This document shows, piece by piece, positions 44,699 to 52,474 of a stretch of 64,000 nucleotides of DNA. The notes below the pieces were generated by a model that was not told the origin of the DNA, did not search any database, and was given only the letters and a program-made list of their open reading frames with translations. A program made the translations under genes and the position numbers. The first letter of the stretch is position 1. Each line of letters opens with the position of its first letter. Origin of the DNA: Candidatus Ribeiella danica (GTDB taxonomy: Bacteria > Chloroflexota > Chloroflexia > Chloroflexales > Roseiflexaceae); the NCBI GenBank assembly GCA_016717335.1, contig JADKFS010000013.1, positions 1 to 64,000 of the forward strand. Direction: 5' to 3'.

Positions 44699-44758
44699 TT
44701 ACAGCAGGCGCTCACCCGAGATAGTGAGAAGCCCACAATTGTAAGCTGGTGCTGTCAT
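44699..44758 (-). CDS. leader peptide of the ribosomal protection gene
   Basis: 19 residues, MTAPAYNCGLLTISGERLL, with AAGGAG 10 bases before the ATG (44774-44769). It sits between a promoter and three terminator-like hairpins ahead of a drug-target-protection gene, as in the attenuation control described for tet(M). Stalling on this peptide could let RNA polymerase pass the hairpins. Regulation is inferred. Confidence 0.7.
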   Translation of the reverse strand: MTAPAYNCGLLTISGERLL

Positions 44759-44797
44759 GGTGTTCCGTCTCCTTGATGATGCGTTCATGCTGCCGCG

Positions 44798-44826
44798 AGT
44801 GTACCACGGCCCGACAGCGAGATCAA
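44798..44826 (-). promoter_or_regulatory. promoter of the leader peptide and ribosomal protection gene
   Basis: On the minus strand TTGATC (44826-44821), 17 bases, TACACT (44803-44798), about 40 bases before the leader ATG. Confidence 0.7.
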
Positions 44827-44930
44827 GTACGCCGAAAGACGGACATTTCGTTGGAATGTTGGAACGTTGAACGTTCAACCTGCCAACGTGCCACAGCAAC
44901 CGAATGCCGATATGCATAGCAAGTGGCCCA

Positions 44931-45323
44931 CTAGGCGCACTGCTTGAGCACGCAGTCGATGCACTCGTCCATGTTCGGGCAGCCGCAGCGCAACCCGCTG
45001 ATCAGCGTCTGCCTGACCTCGCGGGCGTGGCGGATCAGCCGCTCTACATCGGCCAGCTTCTCGCGCGCCAGCGCCTGCCAGCGCTCCGAGAGCGGCACGG
45101 TCGTGTTGCGCTGCTCGAACAGCAACATAATCTCGGTCAGCGTAAACCCCAGCTGCTGGGCAATGTGGATAAAGGCCAGCCGGTCGAGGATCGCCGGGTC
45201 GTAGCGCCGCCGCCCATTGGCGCGGCGCGGCGCCGGCAGCACGTTGATGCTCTCGTAGTACCTGATCGTGGTGGCTCGCACCCCGGACCGCCGCGCGACC
45301 TCGCTGATCGTCAGCTCTTCCAT
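44931..45323 (-). CDS. MerR-family regulator with C-terminal cysteines
   Basis: 130 residues from ATG 45323 (MEELTISEVARRSGVRATTIRYYESINVLPAPRRANGRRRYD); an upstream in-frame ATG at 45362 is within the promoter. A typical MerR HTH plus dimerisation helix. The end CGCPNMDECIDCVLKQC holds five Cys, suggesting metal or redox sensing as in ZntR/SoxR relatives. Divergent to the thioredoxin gene and likely its regulator. Confidence 0.9.
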   Translation of the reverse strand: MEELTISEVARRSGVRATTIRYYESINVLPAPRRANGRRRYDPAILDRLAFIHIAQQLGFTLTEIMLLFEQRNTTVPLSERWQALAREKLADVERLIRHAREVRQTLISGLRCGCPNMDECIDCVLKQCA

Positions 45324-45338
45324 GCGCAGTTTCCCCAC

Positions 45339-45369
45339 TTGACTTCCAGTCGACTCGAACATGTAGACT
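45339..45369 (+). promoter_or_regulatory. MerR-type promoter of the thioredoxin gene
   Basis: TTGACT (45339-45344) and TAGACT (45364-45369) are 19 bases apart, the elongated spacer typical of MerR-controlled promoters, with an AGTCGACT palindrome in the spacer. Confidence 0.75.
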
Positions 45370-45467
45370 GTATTTTAGACCGTTGGCCGGGCGCCGGCAA
45401 GGTCGACATACCACGTACCCCGAAGGGGGGTGTGGGCAGTTTCGCTGACAAAGAAAGGAAGATCACA

Positions 45468-45812
45468 ATGACCGCACAAACGAACGTGGGCGCGCCGATC
45501 GTCGTGACGGATGCCAGCTTCGCCGAGCATGTGTTGGCCTCGCCGCTGCCAGTGGTGGTCGACTTCTGGGCGCCGTGGTGCCCGCCCTGCCGGGTGATCG
45601 GGCCGATCCTCAACGAGCTGGCGGCCGAGTACGCCGGCCGCATGACGATCGCCAAGCTCAACATCGACGAGCACCAGCGCGCCATGGTGCAACTGGGCGT
45701 CCAAGGCGCGCCGACCCTGATCGTCTTCAAGGATGGGCGCGAGGTCGATCGGCTGGTTGGCGCGCGGCCGAAGCGGCACTACCAGGAGCGCTTCGACGCG
45801 CTGCTGCGCTGA
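45468..45812 (+). CDS. trx: thioredoxin
   Basis: 114 residues. VVDFWAPWCPPCRVIGPILNELAAEYAGRMTIAKLNIDEHQ with active site WCPPC instead of the common WCGPC, then VQGAPTLIVFKDG with the cis-Pro. AAGGAA lies about 9 bases before the ATG. Cytoplasmic disulfide reductase. The divergent MerR gene and the promoter between them indicate inducible expression. Confidence 0.95.
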   Translation: MTAQTNVGAPIVVTDASFAEHVLASPLPVVVDFWAPWCPPCRVIGPILNELAAEYAGRMTIAKLNIDEHQRAMVQLGVQGAPTLIVFKDGREVDRLVGARPKRHYQERFDALLR

Positions 45813-46162
45813 GCCCAAGCCCAGCGCGCCGCCGACTGACCGGCCGCACGCCGGTGCTTGATCGAGCGCATCACACAGTATCGGTCGTGAGCGCGATCGG
45901 GCTCAGAGATCTGTCCACAGCTCAGGCGGCGTAATCGCGAGGCTCGTGCGCGCACACCTCCTACGCCGCCTGCACGCCGTGCCGGCTCATCTCGGCCTGA
46001 GCGGGGCCGGCGTGTGTGTGCCCGCTGTGCGCGTGCCCGCCACGCCGATAGAGCATATCGGCCGCCATCGCCAGGATCATTAGCGGATCGCCAAGCGTCT
46101 GGAGGGTGTAAATCTGGAGACTCAGATATGCGTCAATCAGCAGCTTGCCGGCCCGCGCCACC
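45813..46162. other. stretch without a clear gene
   Basis: A minus-strand open frame (45961-46182, LLIDAYLSLQIYTLQTLGDPLMILAMAADMLYRRGG then a His-rich tail) could be the end of a lost gene, since it overlaps the patatin remnant. No family recognised. Confidence 0.35.
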
Positions 46163-46723
46163 CTATGCGCGCACCGTCTCACGGGGCGAAAGGCCCAGAT
46201 CCTCCTTCAGGCGGACGATCACGCGCTCGGCCGCGGCGCGCCCGTGCGCCTCCAGCTCCGGCACGGCGTCGAAGTCCCACGTGCGGTACTTGCCGATCTC
46301 CGGCACGATAGAGCAGTCGACCGTGGCCGGGTCGGGGTGGTTGGCGTGGCTCCACAGGTCCGCGGCGGTGATCAGCACGTCGAAGAGATTCTCGGGCCGG
46401 CGGCCAGCGCCCGGGCGCGGCCACAGGTCGATCGCGATCACATAGTCGGCGCCGAGCTCGCGTGCGACGTCCACCGGCACGTTATCCACCACGCCGCCGT
46501 CGGCCAGCAGCCGGCCGTCGATCTCGACCGGCGGAAACAGGCCGGGCATGGCGACGCTGGCACGCACGCCGCGGGCCAGCGGGCCCGACTGGAGCTCCAC
46601 GCGCTCGCCGATCAGAATATCGCAGGCGACCGTCGCGAACCGGCGCGGCAGCTCATCGAACGTCTTGTCGCCAATCGTCGCCTGGATGTAGGCCTCCAGC
46701 GGCGCGGTGTCGAACAGGCTGAC
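46163..46723 (-). pseudogene. patatin-like phospholipase, N-terminal part missing
   Basis: VSLFDTAPLEAYIQATIGDKTFDELPRRFATVACDI, RASVAMPGLFPPVEIDGRLLADGGVVDNVPVDVARELGADYVIAIDL: the DGG motif with the catalytic Asp is present. The GxSxG nucleophile and oxyanion region that should precede it are absent; upstream sequence has no patatin character although the frame stays open to 46852. Confidence 0.78.
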
Positions 46724-46887
46724 CGGGTTGTTCCAAGCAGGGGGTAGGGAGGTGAGGGCCTGTCGCGGCCGACACAAAGCAGCCCGCCGCGGCACGGCAG
46801 TTGCGACTGGACTGCCAGCGATCATGCTGCTCCAAGTCCGCTGCTTGGGCATACGTTAGCGCTATAGAGCTTTGGTATGCCCTCGCT

Positions 46888-46912
46888 CTACTGACTACTG
46901 ACTACTGGCACA
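46888..46912 (+). repeat. 7-base tandem repeat, TGACTAC words
   Basis: CTACTGACTACTGACTACTG just before the nucleotidyltransferase RBS. Confidence 0.6.
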
Positions 46913-46930
46913 AGGAGGCGAAGCCCGGCG

Positions 46931-47674
46931 ATGAAAGCGATCATCCTAGCCGCGGGTGCCGGCACGCGCCTGCGGCCGCTGACCGACACCTGCCCGAAGC
47001 CGATGCTGCCGGTGGCCGGCCGGCCGCTGCTGGCCCACACGCTCGGCTGGCTGCGCGCCGCCGGGGTGACCGAGGCCGCGCTCAACCTGCACCACCTGCC
47101 CGACGTGGTTCGCGGCGGGCTGGGCGACGGCGCGGCCTGGGGCGTGGCGCTGCGCTACTCCTACGAGCCGACCCTGCTCGGCACCTCCGGCGCGGTGCGC
47201 GCGATCGCGGAGCGCTTCCCCGGCTGGCTCGAGCAGACCTTCCTGCTGATCTACGGCGACATGCTGCTCGACATCGACCTGGGCGACCTGCTCGAGGCGC
47301 ACCGCGCTGGACCGGCGGCGCTGACCATGGCGCTGAAGCGCACCGCCGACCCAAGCTCGCAGGGCATGGTCGAGCTCGACGCCGCCGGCCGGGTGCGGCG
47401 CTTCGTCGAGAAGCCGCCGGCCTGGGATGGCGGCAACCTGGCGAACGCGGGCGTGTACCTGTGCGAGCCGTCGGTACTGGAGCTGATCCCGCCCGGCCCG
47501 AGCGACTTCGGCCACGAGATCATCCCGGTGCTGCTGTCGTCGGGCGCGACGGTGTGCGGGCGGCTGGCGCGCGGCTACATGCTCGACATCGGCACGCCGG
47601 CGGCCTACGCGCAGGCCCAGCATGACTATAGGGTGTCGCCGGCCGCGCGCGAGGGCGCTCGGCCGGGCGAGTGA
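46931..47674 (+). CDS. sugar-1-phosphate nucleotidyltransferase (HddC/GMPP-like)
   Basis: 247 residues. MKAIILAAGAGTRLRPLTDTCPKPMLPVAGRPLL is the GxGTRLRPLT signature, followed by LLGTSGAVRAIAE, LLIYGDMLLDIDL (metal-binding Asp) and SQGMVELDAAGRVRRFVEKP. The short NTP_transferase form makes GDP- or ADP-sugars such as GDP-mannose or GDP-heptose. ACAAGGAGG lies about 10 bases before the ATG. It stands near hldE and gmhB, so heptose activation is plausible. Confidence 0.87.
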   Translation: MKAIILAAGAGTRLRPLTDTCPKPMLPVAGRPLLAHTLGWLRAAGVTEAALNLHHLPDVVRGGLGDGAAWGVALRYSYEPTLLGTSGAVRAIAERFPGWLEQTFLLIYGDMLLDIDLGDLLEAHRAGPAALTMALKRTADPSSQGMVELDAAGRVRRFVEKPPAWDGGNLANAGVYLCEPSVLELIPPGPSDFGHEIIPVLLSSGATVCGRLARGYMLDIGTPAAYAQAQHDYRVSPAAREGARPGE

Positions 47675-47697
47675 GCCCTTCTAGCGCATCCTCGTGC

Positions 47698-47862
47698 GGC
47701 GCAGGCCCTCACCCCCTTCCCCCCTCTCCCGTGGCGACGCGAGAGGGGGGATTCTTGCGGGGCCGGGGTTTCGGCGGAGCCGAAACCCCGGCCCCGCAAG
47801 TGTTTACCCCCGCCCCTGGCAGGGGCGGGGGCAGGGGTGGGGTGATCCGGCGAATCATTGCC
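47698..47862 (+). repeat. palindromic intergenic module A
   Basis: Three inverted repeats in a row. The centre is a perfect palindrome of two 22-base arms (47754-47775 and 47779-47800) around GGA; it is flanked by CCCCTCTCCC-type and CCCCGCCCCTGGCAGGGG-type hairpins. The same modular layout recurs at 51293, 52296 and in part at 49490 and 59640. Confidence 0.85.
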
Positions 47863-47932
47863 GAGAAGGCCGGGGGGTGAGAGCCACAATGAAAGGGGAA
47901 AGGAGCGTGCCGACGCTCGCTCCAGCGCGCCG

Positions 47933-49192
47933 TCAGCGCGCCTCAGTCCGGAACGAGCGCATCAGCATCGCCAGATGGATCTGCATCGCCTCTTCGAACT
48001 GGCGCGGGTCGAGACCGGTGAGCGAGGCGATCTTCTGCAGCCGGTAGCCCAGCGTATTGCGGTGGATCGAGAGTCGATCGGCCGTCGAGGAGGGGCAGCA
48101 GTTGCTCGCAAAGAAGGCGTCGAGCGTCCCGAGCAGCTCGGGCTCGTGATCGAGCGGGCTGAGCAGGTGCGTCGCCAGCTCGACCTTGGTGCGCTCCTCG
48201 GAGATCCCCACGAACGCCGCGATGCCGAGCCCATCCAGGCAGTGGACGCCGTTCTGGCCGCGCACACGCCGGCCGATCGACAGGGCCGCCCGCGCGTCCT
48301 CGTACGAGCGCGCGATCCCGCACAGCCCCGGGTGATAGCGCCCGATCCCGATGCTCATCGGCGAGCTGGTGTCGGCCTGCAGGTGGCCGAGCAGCTCCTC
48401 GCTCGCGCGCTTGAGCGCCGCCAGGTTGGCCCAAGCGCAGCTCTCCTCGGGCGCCGCGCGGCGCGAGTCGATCCAGCGAATCATGTTCTTGGTATTGCTG
48501 GCTTTCAGTACCGCGATCTCGCCATTACCGATGTAGGCGCAGATGGTGTCGTTGGGCAGGTGGAAGAAGCTGACGATGCTGCCGACCACCAGCTGCGCGC
48601 GCCGCAGCACCGCCGCGTCGGTGATCTCGGCCTCGCCGTGCCGCGCGGGGGCCAGCGTGTAGTCGGCCGCGTCGATCAGAATGACCGTGCGCGGGGTCGT
48701 CAGGTCCATGCCCAGGATGGCCGCCTCGCGCAGGATCATGGCCTCGTCCTTGATCGCGCCCTGGAGCAGGTCGCGGATAAATGCGTGCTTGCGCTCGTGC
48801 TGATCGGGCAGCCGCTCGCGCGCGAGCGCCTGGCTCACCACCAGGTGCACCAGCACCTGCGCCAGCCGCGGCGAGATCACCTCGCCGTTCAGCGGCGCGC
48901 CGACCAGCGCCGCGCCGGGCTGCCCCTCCAGTCGCAGCGGGATACGTAGCGACGACTCGCCTGGGTCGTCGGGCGCCGCGTGGCCGGCGCCGGCCACGCT
49001 CGGCGTGCTGCGCGCCACGACGGCACCGGCTTCGTCGACGACGGCGACTGGCGCGCAGAGCAGCTCCGCTGCGCGAGCCGCCACTACCTCGGCGACGCGC
49101 TCGAATTGTGTCGTAAAAATAGTCGCGTAGCGCGCCGCGCCGCGCAGGGGCGTGGATTGCGCTGTCACGGTAATCGCTGTCATGGTAATCAT
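47933..49192 (-). CDS. CdaR/PucR-type transcriptional regulator
   Basis: 419 residues from ATG 49192 (MITMTAITVTAQ); the frame is open further upstream but without coding character. The C-terminal PucR HTH reads DAFFASNCCPSSTADRLSIHRNTLGYRLQKIASLTGLDPRQFEEAMQIHLAMLMR. The middle resembles the GGDEF-like domain of CdaR proteins (RTVILIDAADYTL, SIGIGRYHPGLCGIARSYEDARAAL). The N-terminus is a sensor region (AVVDEAGAVVARSTP). Such proteins usually activate sugar-acid or purine use genes; the target here is unknown. Confidence 0.9.
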   Translation of the reverse strand: MITMTAITVTAQSTPLRGAARYATIFTTQFERVAEVVAARAAELLCAPVAVVDEAGAVVARSTPSVAGAGHAAPDDPGESSLRIPLRLEGQPGAALVGAPLNGEVISPRLAQVLVHLVVSQALARERLPDQHERKHAFIRDLLQGAIKDEAMILREAAILGMDLTTPRTVILIDAADYTLAPARHGEAEITDAAVLRRAQLVVGSIVSFFHLPNDTICAYIGNGEIAVLKASNTKNMIRWIDSRRAAPEESCAWANLAALKRASEELLGHLQADTSSPMSIGIGRYHPGLCGIARSYEDARAALSIGRRVRGQNGVHCLDGLGIAAFVGISEERTKVELATHLLSPLDHEPELLGTLDAFFASNCCPSSTADRLSIHRNTLGYRLQKIASLTGLDPRQFEEAMQIHLAMLMRSFRTEAR

Positions 49193-49705
49193 GGGTTGCC
49201 CTTGTGCTCTCGTAGGCTCGGCTAGGAACCGCTGATTATCAAGATCAATGCCTGCATCCAACCCGCGCCCTAACGCAACGCCAGCGCGATTTGCTGGTTT
49301 CGCGGCGGCTTTACTGTACACATGTGCCCGTGCGCATATGGCGCTATGGCCAAAAAAAGGGGCGCGCGCGGCTCGTTATCGCCGGACCGTGGCACACAGC
49401 TTGGGTCGGCGCAGAAAGAGTGGCTTGGTGCTTTCGAGAAAGTCAGATTCTTCATCGGGGTCTGGCGCGCTCTGCACACCACACCCGAGCGCCATATATG
49501 GCGCCCCCTGCCCCGGCGCGGGGAGGGGGCAGGGGAGGAGCACAGAGCTACCTGCCGCAGTAGGGGTAGGGGATGAAAGCGGACGAACCAAACCCTTAGG
49601 CATGTTTCAATCGAGCTTGACAGTTCATTGCCCCCAAAGGCGTACGGGCGCGATATATCGCGCCCGTACAGTGTCAAGGCGAAATCCCTAGAATTGAACC
49701 ATGCC
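49193..49705. other. intergenic stretch, 500 bases, palindromes only
   Basis: No gene supported. It contains GCGCCATATATGGCGC near 49490, a GGGG-rich hairpin after it, and the long palindrome at 49642-49669. Confidence 0.6.
49642..49669. repeat. perfect 28-base palindrome after hldE
   Basis: Arms of 14 bases, GTACGGGCGCGATA and its inverse, with no loop. It lies 36 bases past the hldE stop and could act as a cruciform or transcript-end hairpin; no T run follows. Confidence 0.75.
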
Positions 49706-51208
49706 TTAGCGGTACGACTCGCCTGCCGTGCGCTGGCGTGGCTCGGCGTTGGCCGCGCGGATGCGCTCGATGATGCCGGTGGTCGAGCGGTCCTGCAGGT
49801 ACGGCAGAATGTACACCACGCCGCCGAGCGCCTCCACCACCGGCGCCTCGGGCAGCTTCTCGCGCGTGTAGTCGCCGCCCTTCACAAACACGTCCGGCCG
49901 CAGGGCGCGGATCAGCCGGATCGGCGTCTCCTCGTCGAAGGCGACCAGGTGGTCGACACAGCTCAGCGCGGCCAGCACCTGGGCGCGGTCCTCCAGCGTG
50001 TTGATCGGCCGGGTCGGCCCCTTCAGGCGGCGCACGCCGGCGTCGCCGTTCACGCCGACGATCAGCACGTCGCCCAGCGCCTTGGCGCGGCTCAGGTAGG
50101 TGACGTGGCCGCGGTGCAGGATGTCGAAGCAGCCGTTGGTGAAGACGACCCGGCGTCCCTGCTGGCGATACAGCTCGACCAGCGCGACCAGCCGATCGAG
50201 GTCGCGGCTGTACTTGCCGTCGGCCGAGATCGCCGCGCGCAGCTCATCGCCCGAGCAGGTCGCGGTGCCCTGCTTGCCGACCACGATCGCCGCCGCGGCC
50301 GAGGCCAGCTCGCCGGCCGAGGGCGTGTCCGCGCCGGCCGCCAGCGCGAGCGTGAGAGCGCTCAGGAAGGTGTCGCCCGCGCCGGCCGGCTGGGCGTTAT
50401 GCGCGCGTCGGGCGTAGGTGCGGTAGGGCGAGCTGCCGCGCTCGACCACCAGCGCGCCGTCGGCGTCGAGCGTCACGGCGGCGATCTGCGCGCCGGTCAG
50501 CTCAAGCAGCTGCTCGCCCCGCGCGGCGACCCAGTCGACCCGCCCACGGTCCTCGACCGGCGGCCGGTCGCCCAGCAGCTCGATCGCCTCGCGGTAGTTC
50601 GGCTTGACCGCCGTCACGCCCACCCGGCTGTAGGCCGCCAGGCGCCGCGAGTCGGCCACCAGCACGCGCGGCGAGCCCGACTGCAACAGGCCTATTGCGC
50701 GGATGACCCGCGGCGTCAGCACGCCGTAGCTGTAGTCGGAGATGATCGCCGCGTCGCAGGAGTGGAACAGCTCGGCCAGGCGCTCGATCAGCGCAGCCTC
50801 GGCGGCCTGGTCGATCGGCTCAGAGCTGCCCTGGTCGAAGCGCACCAGCACCTGCGACGAGGCCACCACCCGCTGCTTGGCAAGCGTGCGGCGGCCGGGC
50901 TGGGTCAGGACGTCCTCGATCCCCACGCCGTAGCGGTCGAGCGCCCGGCGCAGCAGCCCGGCCTCGGGGTCGTCGCCGACCACCGAGAGCAGCCGCACCC
51001 GCCCGCCCAGGGCGCGCAGGTTCGCGGCGGTGTTGGCCGCGCCGCCCGGCACGTCCACCCGGCCTGCCAGTGCGACGACCGGCACCGGCGCCTCGCGGCA
51101 GAGTCCGCTGGCCGTGCCCTCCAGGTAGCTGTCGAGCATCGCATCGCCGATCACCAGCACGTCCAGCCCGGCGAACGAGTCGATCAGGCGCGAGAGATTT
51201 CCGCTCAT
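49706..51208 (-). CDS. hldE: bifunctional heptose-7-phosphate kinase / heptose-1-phosphate adenylyltransferase
   Basis: 500 residues. The PfkB-type kinase domain covers residues 1-330 (DVLVIGDAMLDSYLEG, DVPGGAANTAANLRALGG, NAQPAGAGDTFLSAL with the catalytic Asp). The nucleotidyltransferase domain follows at about 345-490 (FTNGCFDILHRGHVTYLSRAKALGD with HxGH, GVNGDAGVRRLKGPTRPIN). It phosphorylates D-glycero-D-manno-heptose 7-phosphate at C1 and, after GmhB action, adds AMP to give ADP-heptose. Last gene of the minus-strand glycan cluster. Confidence 0.95.
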   Translation of the reverse strand: MSGNLSRLIDSFAGLDVLVIGDAMLDSYLEGTASGLCREAPVPVVALAGRVDVPGGAANTAANLRALGGRVRLLSVVGDDPEAGLLRRALDRYGVGIEDVLTQPGRRTLAKQRVVASSQVLVRFDQGSSEPIDQAAEAALIERLAELFHSCDAAIISDYSYGVLTPRVIRAIGLLQSGSPRVLVADSRRLAAYSRVGVTAVKPNYREAIELLGDRPPVEDRGRVDWVAARGEQLLELTGAQIAAVTLDADGALVVERGSSPYRTYARRAHNAQPAGAGDTFLSALTLALAAGADTPSAGELASAAAAIVVGKQGTATCSGDELRAAISADGKYSRDLDRLVALVELYRQQGRRVVFTNGCFDILHRGHVTYLSRAKALGDVLIVGVNGDAGVRRLKGPTRPINTLEDRAQVLAALSCVDHLVAFDEETPIRLIRALRPDVFVKGGDYTREKLPEAPVVEALGGVVYILPYLQDRSTTGIIERIRAANAEPRQRTAGESYR

Positions 51209-51292
51209 CCTTTGGTTCCTTTAAGACGACGTTCTTACGAACGTTACAGTCTTTGAGATAGTTTTTTCGAATTGCGCCCTGCGACCCGCAAA

Positions 51293-51432
51293 CCCTCACC
51301 CCCCAGCCCCCCTCTCCCGCCGCCACGGGAGAGGGGGATTCTCGATTGGTGTCGGGGTTTCGGCTGCGCCGAAACCCCGACACCAGCTAGTATTCACCCC
51401 GCTCCCCGGCGGGGAGCGGGGGTAGGGGTGAG
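51293..51432 (+). repeat. palindromic intergenic module B
   Basis: Same layout as module A. Central palindrome with 17-base arms GGTGTCGGGGTTTCGGC (51348-51364) and its inverse (51368-51384), flanked by CTCTCCCG/CGGGAGAG and CCCCGCTCCCC/GGGGAGCGGGG hairpins. Confidence 0.85.
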
Positions 51433-51513
51433 CGGGCACAGCCTGGCCGGTCGCGGCCAATAATGGGGAGCGCGAGGGCTGCGTCCCTCGCGCTCCCTGC
51501 TTCACAGATAGGC

Positions 51514-52254
51514 CTACGGCCAGCTCGTCTCCGTCAGCGGCGTGACCATGATCTCCTGCACGACCGACTGCTGCGGCATCCGCACGGCGAAGACGATCGC
51601 CTCGGCCACGTTGGCCGGGTCCTGCAGGTTGCTCTCGTCCGGCAGCGGGATGCCCTGCTCCGGAAACTTGTCGAACCAGTGCGTGCGCATCCCGCCGGGG
51701 ATGACCGTCGTGACGCGGATGCCGTCGGGCCGGCCCTCCACGCCGAGGCCGCGGCTGAAGCCGACCAGGCCCCACTTCGAGGCGTGGTAGGCCGCGGCGT
51801 TGCCCCACGCGCGCAGCGCTGCCGTCGAGGCCACGTTCACGATCTGGCCCGAGCGCTGCCGCCGCATCGCCGGCAGGGCCGCCTTCGCAACCAGAAACGG
51901 TCCGCGCAGGTTGACGGCCAGCACGCGGTCCCACTGCTCGACGGTCATGTCGTCGACCGAGCAGACGTAGTCGACCGCGGCGCAGCTGACCGTGACGTCC
52001 AGCCGCCCGTAGCGGTCGATCGCCGCCCCGACCGCCGCGGCGACCGACTGGGCGTCGCCCACGTCGCAGCGCAGCCCGACGCAGTCGGCGTCGCGCGACT
52101 GCAGATCCCCTGCGACCCGCTCGGCCGCGGCCTGGTTCAGGTCGAGGCACGCCACCGCGCAGCCGGCCCGCGCGAACGCGCGCGCGGTCGCCTCGCCCAG
52201 GCCGCTGCCAGCGCCCGTGACCAGCACAACTTTGCCCTTCAATGTATCTTCCAC
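51514..52254 (-). CDS. short-chain dehydrogenase/reductase
   Basis: 246 residues from GTG 52254 (MEDTLKGKVVLVTGAGSGLGEATARAF) with GAGGAG about 10 bases upstream; the open frame further up is palindromic module C. TGAGSGLG is the nucleotide-binding motif, SCAAVDY stands for the usual NNAG, and NVASTAALRAWGNAAAYHASKWGLVG has the Ser-Tyr-Lys triad. IPGGMRTHWFDKF suggests a sugar or alcohol substrate. Part of the glycan cluster by position. Confidence 0.9.
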   Translation of the reverse strand: MEDTLKGKVVLVTGAGSGLGEATARAFARAGCAVACLDLNQAAAERVAGDLQSRDADCVGLRCDVGDAQSVAAAVGAAIDRYGRLDVTVSCAAVDYVCSVDDMTVEQWDRVLAVNLRGPFLVAKAALPAMRRQRSGQIVNVASTAALRAWGNAAAYHASKWGLVGFSRGLGVEGRPDGIRVTTVIPGGMRTHWFDKFPEQGIPLPDESNLQDPANVAEAIVFAVRMPQQSVVQEIMVTPLTETSWP

Positions 52255-52295
52255 TGTCTGTGTTCTCCTCTCATGCCAACTTCGCTTGATCGCTT

Positions 52296-52432
52296 TTTCT
52301 GCCTGGCTGCCTGGCTGCGCCAGGCAGCCAGGCAGAAACGATTTCTCGGGGGCGGCTTCGCCGCCCCCGCCCCCCACCATAATATGAGGCCTTCACCCTC
52401 CCCGGCGGGGAGCGGGGGAGGGCGAGAGGTGG
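52296..52432 (+). repeat. palindromic intergenic module C
   Basis: Perfect palindrome with 20-base arms TTTCTGCCTGGCTGCCTGGC (52296-52315) and its inverse (52319-52338), then GGGGGCGGC-TTC-GCCGCCCCC (52348-52368), then a CCCCGGCGGGG hairpin. Confidence 0.85.
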
Positions 52433-52474
52433 TCGTCGCCGTATACGTTATGTCATCAACAGAAGAGAGATCGC

